From: Oscillospiraceae bacterium
Lineage (GTDB): Bacteria > Bacillota > Clostridia > Oscillospirales > Oscillospiraceae
Direction of reading: 5' to 3'
Assembly: GCA_017378975.1 (NCBI GenBank)
Contig: JAFNXT010000078.1
Span: 1 to 6,111, forward strand
Length of the DNA: 6,111 nt
Part shown: positions 1-4,218 of the stretch, piece after piece
How the letters are laid out: every line of letters begins with the position of its first letter
How positions within the stretch are numbered: the stretch's first letter is position 1
The notes under the pieces: model-generated
Database searches by the model: none
Seen by the model: the letters and a program-made list of their open reading frames with translations, nothing else
Told to the model about the DNA's origin: nothing
Program-made: the position numbers and the translations under genes

Positions 1-842
1 ACCAGGAGCCAGACGATGGTGCAACGCTCTTCCGTCACGGCACGGAGGATCCACTCAGGCTTCACGCCACGGAGCAGGACTGCCTTGGAGCCGGAGAGCA
101 GGCTTCCGAACCAGTGCATCTTGGCACCGGTGTGGTACAGAGGCGGGATGCACAGGAACACGTCCTCCCGGGTCTGGGAATGGTGGGCCTGCTCCGTCAG
201 GCAGGCCCGGACCAGGCTCTTGTGCTTGTGCAGGATGGCTTTGGGGAAGCCGGTGGTGCCGGAGGAGAAGTAGATCGCGGCATCGTCCTCGGCATCCAGC
301 GCCACAGGGGGCACGCTGGAGGAGCAGAAGCCCATGAGCTTCATGCCGTCTTCGGTGTAGTCGGGGCCGTTTTTGCCCACGAAGAACATGGTCTTCACGG
401 CAGGGATCTGGTCGGCGATGGCATCCATACGGCTGACGAACTCAGGTCCGAACACCAGCACCTCCACGTCCGCCAGCTCCAGACAATACTTGATCTCATC
501 GGAGGAATAGCGGAAGTTCATGGGCACGGCCAGACACCCGGCCTTCAGGATGCCGAAGTAGATGGGGAGCCACTCGATGCAGTTCATCAGCAGGATCGCC
601 ACCTTGGTGCCACGCTTCAGACCACGGCTCAGCAGCAGGTTGGCGAAGCGGTTGGCACGGCGGTCGAAGTCACGCCAGCTCAGCTCCCGGCGGTAGGGGG
701 TATCGGTGCCGGCGCTCTCGATGAGGTTGAAGTCCCACCAGGTGGTGGCCTTGTCCCGCTCCTCGGAAGGGTTGATCTCCACCAGAGCGCATTCCTGGCC
801 GTAGAGCCGGGCGTTCCGTTCCAAAAAGTCTGTAATGATCAC
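1..842 (-). CDS. AMP-forming acyl-CoA synthetase (ANL superfamily), N-terminal 280 residues, 3' end cut by window edge
   Basis: This enzyme would activate a carboxylic acid with ATP to an acyl-adenylate and then transfer it to CoA in the cytoplasm. The visible 280 residues cover roughly the first half of the large AMP-binding domain. The phosphate-binding A3 motif YFSSGTTGFPK is at residues 191-201, and the IPPLYHTG stretch at 232-239 carries the conserved His of this family. The start is GTG at 842-840. It follows an AGGGAG ribosome binding site (852-857) with 9 nt spacing, and the first residues (ITDFLERNARLYG) fit the usual N-terminus of such ligases. The next in-frame Met is near residue 86, which is too late. 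The frame stays open to base 1. The gene lies behind a T-box leader with a Phe specifier, so an aryl-acid substrate is plausible, but the sequence alone does not fix the substrate. A medium- or long-chain fatty acid ligase is the alternative. Confidence 0.92.
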   Translation of the reverse strand, partial: MIITDFLERNARLYGQECALVEINPSEERDKATTWWDFNLIESAGTDTPYRRELSWRDFDRRANRFANLLLSRGLKRGTKVAILLMNCIEWLPIYFGILKAGCLAVPMNFRYSSDEIKYCLELADVEVLVFGPEFVSRMDAIADQIPAVKTMFFVGKNGPDYTEDGMKLMGFCSSSVPPVALDAEDDAAIYFSSGTTGFPKAILHKHKSLVRACLTEQAHHSQTREDVFLCIPPLYHTGAKMHWFGSLLSGSKAVLLRGVKPEWILRAVTEERCTIVWLL

Positions 843-851
843 GTTCTCTAT

Positions 852-857
852 CTCCCT
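852..857 (-). promoter_or_regulatory. Ribosome binding site for the GTG-started acyl-CoA synthetase
   Basis: AGGGAG on the minus strand lies 9 nt before GTG 842-840. No ATG or TTG alternative is placed at a usable distance, so this site decides the start. It lies only 18 nt downstream of the palindromic repeat, so folding of that repeat could influence ribosome access. Confidence 0.7.
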
Positions 858-875
858 TGTTTTTGTCGATCGATT

Positions 876-992
876 TGTAGGGCGGGGGCTTGCCCCCGCC
901 GGTGTGCTTGCGGAGCAAGTACACATAAAGGCAGTATCCCTACCGCTGCCCGCAAGCGCTCAGCGGCGGCGGGGGCAAGCCCCCGCCCTACT
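876..992. repeat. Palindromic structured repeat, copy 1 (117 bp)
   Basis: The ends are 25-26 bp inverted repeats (876-901 and 967-992, differing only at the outermost base). Each end is itself a perfect hairpin, GGCGGGGGC-TT-GCCCCCGCC on the left and the same arms around AA on the right. Between them are two smaller hairpins: 902-924 (10 bp arms, GGA loop, one G-T pair) and 944-965 (CGCTG/CAGCG). A second copy lies at 4084-4196 in the same orientation. Copy 1 has an extra CGG triplet near its right end. It lies within the transcribed leader between the T-box terminator and the acyl-CoA synthetase ribosome binding site. It lacks a U-run on the minus strand, so it is not a classical terminator. 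No coding capacity is seen. It resembles a REP- or MITE-type element; a TA at both edges would fit a TA target duplication, but this is unproven. Confidence 0.9.
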
Positions 993-1007
993 GTCTGTAT
1001 CCGTTGG

Positions 1008-1038
1008 AAAACAAAAAGCCCTCTGCCGAATGCAGAGG
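1008..1038 (-). terminator. Intrinsic terminator of the T-box leader
   Basis: On the minus strand, CCTCTGC (1038-1032) pairs with GCAGAGG (1026-1020) around a 5-nt loop, followed by GC and TTTTTGTTTT (1017-1008). The 5' arm CCTC is also the partner of GAGG just before the T-box core (1065-1062), so terminator and antiterminator cannot form together. This is the expected switch for a transcription-attenuating T-box. Confidence 0.9.
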
Positions 1039-1280
1039 ACAAGAAAGCTCCTGTGGTACCACCTCAGTTCGCCGCGACGCGGCCTCACGGGATCCATACA
1101 GATCCGCGAGCTGTATCGGGCTCTTCCCGTCCCAGCCTACTGCCATGTTCAGCCGGGCCACTCCGAAAGGAATTCCACGCCGCGCTCCTCACTGCCTCGC
1201 ACCGACCGGCAGTTCTCTGGGAGGACACGTTTGGCGTGTACTGGTTTTCATCTCTGTGTTGTGTACATATGTATTTATGT
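1008..1280 (-). ncRNA. T-box riboswitch, predicted to sense uncharged tRNA-Phe (UUC specifier)
   Basis: Read on the minus strand, the leader has the ordered parts of a T-box. Stem I closes with CACGCC (1238-1233) and GGCGTG (1181-1176). Inside it are TCCTC/GAGGA, an AG bulge CCAGAGA (1220-1214), the stem ACTGCC/GGCAGT (1213-1208 with 1196-1191) and a distal loop containing GGTGCGA (within 1207-1197). The specifier loop reads GAA-UUC-C, with UUC at 1172-1170 coding Phe. A GCTGAAC...AGTAGGC segment and a CGGG/CCCG stem III (1129-1117) followed by ATACAGC come next. The T-box core AGGTGGTACCACAGG is at 1064-1050. Its UGGU (1061-1058) would pair with a tRNA ending ACCA, consistent with discriminator base A73 of tRNA-Phe and against tRNA-Ser (G73). 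The core departs from the usual AGGGUGGNACCGCG. The antiterminator pairs GAGG with CCTC and has an ACAGGA/TCTTGT arm. Uncharged tRNA should favour read-through into the acyl-CoA synthetase. The T-box identity is secure; the Phe assignment is likely but depends on specifier-loop alignment. Confidence 0.93.
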
Positions 1281-1286
1281 TTTCAT

Positions 1287-1315
1287 AGTATAGCACTTTC
1301 GGTGGCGCAAGTCAA
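1287..1315 (-). promoter_or_regulatory. Sigma-A-type promoter of the T-box / acyl-CoA synthetase transcript
   Basis: The -35 is TTGACT (1315-1310) and the -10 is TATACT (1292-1287), with an exact 17-nt spacer. The predicted start is A at about 1280, immediately ahead of the T-box. Both hexamers differ from consensus at one base, so basal transcription should be strong, leaving control to the attenuator. Confidence 0.85.
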
Positions 1316-1362
1316 CAAGCAGAAACGAAAAATATAGCAGATCGGCGGAGCCAGATCCCCCA

Positions 1363-1391
1363 TTGACAGGTTTTCCGGGATATCGTATGAT
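1363..1391 (+). promoter_or_regulatory. Sigma-A-type promoter of the D-2-hydroxyacid dehydrogenase
   Basis: A perfect TTGACA (1363-1368) and TATGAT (1386-1391) are separated by 17 nt. Transcription should begin near 1397-1398, giving a leader of about 45 nt. The -35 lies 47 bp from the -35 of the opposite-facing T-box promoter. No clear operator palindrome is seen in that 47 bp gap, which is relatively A-rich on its promoter-proximal left side. Confidence 0.85.
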
Positions 1392-1441
1392 GGGAGAAAA
1401 GATCAGGGCGTGTCCTTCACGTCCGGAAAGAAGGTCATCGT

Positions 1442-2380
1442 ATGTTGGAGACGGTCATTTTGGATGCCGCGACTTTGGGGGAGGATATCAGCTTCGCGCC
1501 GCTGGAGGCCGTGGCCCGGCTCACGGTCCACAAGCTCACCGATCGGGAGCAGATCCCGGAGAGGATCCGCAGGGCGCAGGTGGTGATCACCAACAAGCTC
1601 CGGCTGGATGGTCAGGTGCTGGCTGCGGCGAAGGATCTGAAGCTGATCTGCGTCACCGCCACGGGGTTCGATAACATCGATCTGGGCTACTGCCGGAGCC
1701 GGGGGATCGCCGTGTGTAACGTCCGGGGCTATTCCACCGACTCCGTGGCACAGGTCACGGTGGGCATGGTGCTGGAGCTGACCATGGGGCTGGCGGAGCG
1801 TCACCGGTATGTGCGAAGCGGGGCCTATACCGCTTCCGGGGTGGCGAACCAACTGGCCCCGGTGTTCCATGAGCTGGCAGGGAAGACCTGGGGCATCTTG
1901 GGAGCCGGGAACATCGGCTCCAGAGTGGCGGCGGTGGCGGAGGCCTTCGGTTGCCGGGTCCTGACCCATCGCCGGAGCGGCGGCTGTCCGCTGGAGCGGC
2001 TGTTGGCAGAAAGCGACATCCTTACGATCCATACGCCCCTGAACGACAGTACCCGTGGTCTGATCGGACGGGAGGAGATCGCCCGGATGAAGCCCGGCGT
2101 GATCCTGGTGAATGTAGCCCGTGGGGCGGTGACGGACGAAGCCGCGTTGGCTGACGCGTTGCGGGAAGGACGGTTGGGAGGACTGGGCGTGGATGTGTAC
2201 TCTCAGGAGCCTTTCCCGGAGGATCATCCCCTTTATGCCGTCCGGGAGCATCCCAACATCCTGCTGACCCCCCACATGGCATGGGCGGCGGCAGAGGCCC
2301 GTCAGCGGTGCATCGATGAGATCGGGGAGAACATCTCCGCATTCCTCGAAGGAGGACAGCGCAACCGGGTGGATCTTTGA
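1442..2380 (+). CDS. D-2-hydroxyacid dehydrogenase, glycerate dehydrogenase / hydroxypyruvate reductase-like
   Basis: This 312-residue protein, the normal length for the family, should reversibly reduce a 2-oxoacid to a D-2-hydroxyacid with a nicotinamide cofactor in the cytosol. The dinucleotide-binding motif GAGNIG is at 154-159. The catalytic triad is visible as R227 (VNVARGAV), E256 (VYSQEPFP) and H278 (TPHMAW), with W281 after the His as in hydroxypyruvate reductases. After the beta strand that follows the glycine motif, the usual acidic residue that selects NAD is missing. H176-R177-R178 stands there instead, which hints at NADPH use. The start ATG is preceded by AGAAGG (1429-1434) at 7 nt. 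It is a single-gene unit with its own promoter and terminator, divergent from the T-box transcript and convergent with the glucosidase gene. The substrate could be hydroxypyruvate, glyoxylate or an aryl or branched 2-oxoacid; the sequence does not decide. Confidence 0.93.
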   Translation: MLETVILDAATLGEDISFAPLEAVARLTVHKLTDREQIPERIRRAQVVITNKLRLDGQVLAAAKDLKLICVTATGFDNIDLGYCRSRGIAVCNVRGYSTDSVAQVTVGMVLELTMGLAERHRYVRSGAYTASGVANQLAPVFHELAGKTWGILGAGNIGSRVAAVAEAFGCRVLTHRRSGGCPLERLLAESDILTIHTPLNDSTRGLIGREEIARMKPGVILVNVARGAVTDEAALADALREGRLGGLGVDVYSQEPFPEDHPLYAVREHPNILLTPHMAWAAAEARQRCIDEIGENISAFLEGGQRNRVDL

Positions 2381-2388
2381 TATAGTGA

Positions 2389-2418
2389 ACGCAGGGTGCC
2401 ACGGCACCCTGCGTTTTT
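2389..2418 (+). terminator. Strong intrinsic terminator between convergent genes
   Basis: ACGCAGGGTGCC (2389-2400) and GGCACCCTGCGT (2403-2414) are exact inverted repeats, so 11 to 12 base pairs close a tiny loop, followed by TTTTT (2414-2418). It starts 8 nt after the dehydrogenase stop. On the minus strand the hairpin begins about 10 nt after the glucosidase stop, but only a mixed TTCACTATAT follows. It is therefore a good terminator for the plus strand and at most a weak one for the minus strand. Confidence 0.92.
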
Positions 2419-2424
2419 CAGGTA

Positions 2425-4041
2425 TCAATAATACAGCATCATGGCCTCGTAGGGGCGCAGGATGTGGGCACGGTCGGGGTAGTTGGCGATCAGCACCTGA
2501 GCGTCCCGGTAGGCTTCGGGGAGGTCGAAGGGCTGTTCCTCGCCGGAGAAGTTGCAGACCACCAGCAGGTGGGCGTCCTCTGTGTCACGGGTGTAGGCGA
2601 AGATCTTCTCGTCTTCGGGGCACAGGAGGGTGAAGCTGCCGGAGCGGATCACGTCACAGTCCTTCCGGATCTGCACCAGCTTTTTATAGTGGTGGAACAC
2701 GGAATCCGGGTCGGCCATGGCGGCCTCGGCGTTGATGGTGGCGTGGTTGGGGTTCACCGTCAGCCAAGGCTCGCCGGTGGTGAAGCCGGCGTTTTCTCCG
2801 GCCGTCCACTGCATGGGGGTCCGGGCGTTATCACGGCCACGCTTCCGGATGGACTCCATGACGCTGTCGTGGCTGTAGCCCTGCGCCATGCGCTCCCGGT
2901 AGAAGTTGTGGATCTCCACGTCCACATACTGCGGAAGGTCCAGACGGATGTTGGTCATGCCCAGCTCCTCACCCTGATAGATGTAGGGGGTGCCCTGCAT
3001 ACCGTGGAGCATGGTGGCCAGCATCTTGGCCGACGCCACACGGTAAACGCCGTCGTCGCCCCAGCGGGACACGATCCGGGGCAGGTCGTGGTTGTTCATG
3101 AACAGGCTGTTCCAGCCCTCCTGTCCCAGCTCCTGCTGCCAGCGGCGGTAGCAGTCCTTCAGCTTCACCAAAGGCAGGTCGCAGAAGTCCCACTTCTGCC
3201 AAGTGGTGGAGTCCAGACACATATGCTCGAACTGGAAGACCATGCTCAGCTCCGAGCCGTCAGGGGCGCTGTAAAGCTTGGCCCGCTCCACGTTGGCGCC
3301 CCAGGCTTCGCCCACGGTCACGAGGCCTTCCTCGCGGAAGGCTTCCCGGGACAGCTCCCGGAGGAACTCGTGGAGCCGGGGGCCGTTGGAGGTGATCTTC
3401 CGGTCCGGCTCCTTGGCGATCTGGTCGATCACGTCCAGTCGGAAGCCGCCCACGCCCTTGTCCACCCAGAAACGGATGAAGTCGTAGAGCCCACGGCGGA
3501 CCTTGGGGTTTTCCCAGTTCAGGTCCGGCTGTTGGGGCGCGAACTGGTGGAAATACCATTGGCCCAGCTCCGGTACATAGGTCCAGGCAGGACCGCCGAA
3601 GGTGGACCACATATCGTTGGGGGGCGTATGGGGATCGCCGTCACGCCAGATGAAATAGTCGTGGTAGGGGCTGTCTTTACTCTTTTTGGCTTCAAGGAAC
3701 CAGCGGTGCTGATCGGAGCAATGGTTCAGCACCAGATCCATGATGATGGTGATGCCACGGGCCCCGGCCTGCCGGATCAGTTCCTCCATGTCCTCCATGG
3801 AGCCGAACATGGGGTCGATGGCGCAGTAGTCGGAAACGTCGTAGCCGTTGTCTACCTGAGGGGACTGGCACACGGGGGACAGCCAGATGCCGTCGATGCC
3901 CAGCTCCTTCAGGTAGTCCAGCCGGGAGATGATGCCCTGCAGGTCACCGATGCCGTCGCCGTTGGTGTCCTGAAAGCTCTTGGGGTAGATCTGATAGAAT
4001 ACCGCGGACTGCCACCAGCCGCGTTTGGATTTGTCAAGCAT
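2425..4041 (-). CDS. GH13 alpha-glucosidase, oligo-1,6-glucosidase / glucan 1,6-alpha-glucosidase type
   Basis: This 538-residue retaining glycoside hydrolase should release glucose from the non-reducing end of isomaltose, panose and short isomalto-oligosaccharides. There is no signal peptide, so it acts in the cytoplasm. The N-terminal barrel opens with WWQSAVFYQIYPKSF and the calcium-type loop DTNGDGIGD (25-33). Conserved region I is DLVLNH (102-107). Region V is QPDLN (171-175). Region II is GFRLDVID with nucleophile D203. Region III is VGEAW with acid/base E245. Region IV is NNHD with D319. Val204 right after the nucleophile is the known marker of alpha-1,6 specificity; alpha-1,4 enzymes usually carry Thr there. 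The tail after about residue 450 is the beta-sandwich domain. ATG 4041 has a strong AAAGGAG site (4055-4049) 7 nt upstream. It follows the debranching enzyme gene in the same direction, 177 bp apart with a palindromic repeat between, and no separate promoter is visible, so co-transcription is likely. Trehalose-6-phosphate hydrolase is a less likely alternative. Confidence 0.94.
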   Translation of the reverse strand: MLDKSKRGWWQSAVFYQIYPKSFQDTNGDGIGDLQGIISRLDYLKELGIDGIWLSPVCQSPQVDNGYDVSDYCAIDPMFGSMEDMEELIRQAGARGITIIMDLVLNHCSDQHRWFLEAKKSKDSPYHDYFIWRDGDPHTPPNDMWSTFGGPAWTYVPELGQWYFHQFAPQQPDLNWENPKVRRGLYDFIRFWVDKGVGGFRLDVIDQIAKEPDRKITSNGPRLHEFLRELSREAFREEGLVTVGEAWGANVERAKLYSAPDGSELSMVFQFEHMCLDSTTWQKWDFCDLPLVKLKDCYRRWQQELGQEGWNSLFMNNHDLPRIVSRWGDDGVYRVASAKMLATMLHGMQGTPYIYQGEELGMTNIRLDLPQYVDVEIHNFYRERMAQGYSHDSVMESIRKRGRDNARTPMQWTAGENAGFTTGEPWLTVNPNHATINAEAAMADPDSVFHHYKKLVQIRKDCDVIRSGSFTLLCPEDEKIFAYTRDTEDAHLLVVCNFSGEEQPFDLPEAYRDAQVLIANYPDRAHILRPYEAMMLYY

Positions 4042-4048
4042 AGAGTTT

Positions 4049-4055
4049 CTCCTTT
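4049..4055 (-). promoter_or_regulatory. Ribosome binding site of the GH13 alpha-glucosidase
   Basis: AAAGGAG lies 7 nt before ATG 4041, a near-perfect match to the 16S rRNA tail. The palindromic repeat copy 2 ends 28 nt upstream on the minus strand, an arrangement that mirrors the one at the acyl-CoA synthetase. Confidence 0.85.
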
Positions 4056-4083
4056 GGTTACGATGCTGTCAGGTCAAGACATT

Positions 4084-4196
4084 TGTAGGGCGGGGGCTTG
4101 CCCCCGCCGGTGCACTTGCGAAGCAGGTGCACATGGGACAGTGTTCCTAACGCTGACTGCAAGCGATCAGCGGCGGGGGCAAGCCCCCGCCCTACA
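4084..4196. repeat. Palindromic structured repeat, copy 2 (113 bp)
   Basis: Perfect 26-bp terminal inverted repeats (4084-4109 and 4171-4196) surround two inner hairpins: 4110-4132 (GTGCACTTGC / GCAGGTGCAC, GAA loop) and 4151-4172 (CGCTGA / TCAGCG). The terminal arms are almost identical to copy 1, while the interior differs at many positions yet keeps its pairing. It occupies most of the gap between the debranching enzyme stop (4219) and the GH13 gene. It has no U-tract on the minus strand, so it may stabilise or attenuate the message rather than end it. No open frame of interest lies in it. Confidence 0.9.
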
Positions 4197-4218
4197 CTGA
4201 TTCGTGGTATTTGTGGCA

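Noticed and set aside
114..1337. A 407-codon plus-strand open frame across the acyl-CoA synthetase and the T-box
   Set aside because: It crosses the repeat, the terminator and the T-box promoter, and opposes a clear ligase frame. It is an artefact of stop-poor GC-rich DNA.
1414..1434. A possible hairpin sequestering the dehydrogenase ribosome binding site (CCTTC with GAAGG)
   Set aside because: There are only five base pairs across an 11-nt loop, with no alternative pairing partner that would make a switch; chance is sufficient.
1403..2428. A 341-codon minus-strand open frame opposite the hydroxyacid dehydrogenase
   Set aside because: It is antisense to a gene with an intact catalytic triad, promoter and ribosome binding site, and it would start inside the shared terminator region.
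2425..4041. The GH13 gene as trehalose-6-phosphate hydrolase
   Set aside because: No trehalose transporter or regulator is nearby. The region II sequence GFRLDVIDQ, with the following ITSNGPRLHEFL stretch, looks more like dextran glucosidase and oligo-1,6-glucosidase. It is not fully excluded.
876..4196. The palindromic repeats as intrinsic terminators
   Set aside because: Neither copy is followed by a run of T on either strand; the flanks read ACAAATCG or ACAAATGT on the minus strand and TGTCTG or CTGATT on the plus strand.
876..4196. The repeats as parts of a CRISPR array
   Set aside because: There are only two copies about 3.2 kb apart with coding genes between, no regular spacers and no cas genes.
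2464..4200. A 578-codon open frame on the plus strand opposite the GH13 gene
   Set aside because: It is an antisense shadow produced by GC-rich codon use. Its translation is low-complexity, rich in Val, Gly, His and Leu, with no recognisable motif, while the minus strand encodes all GH13 catalytic regions. It also runs through the palindromic repeat.
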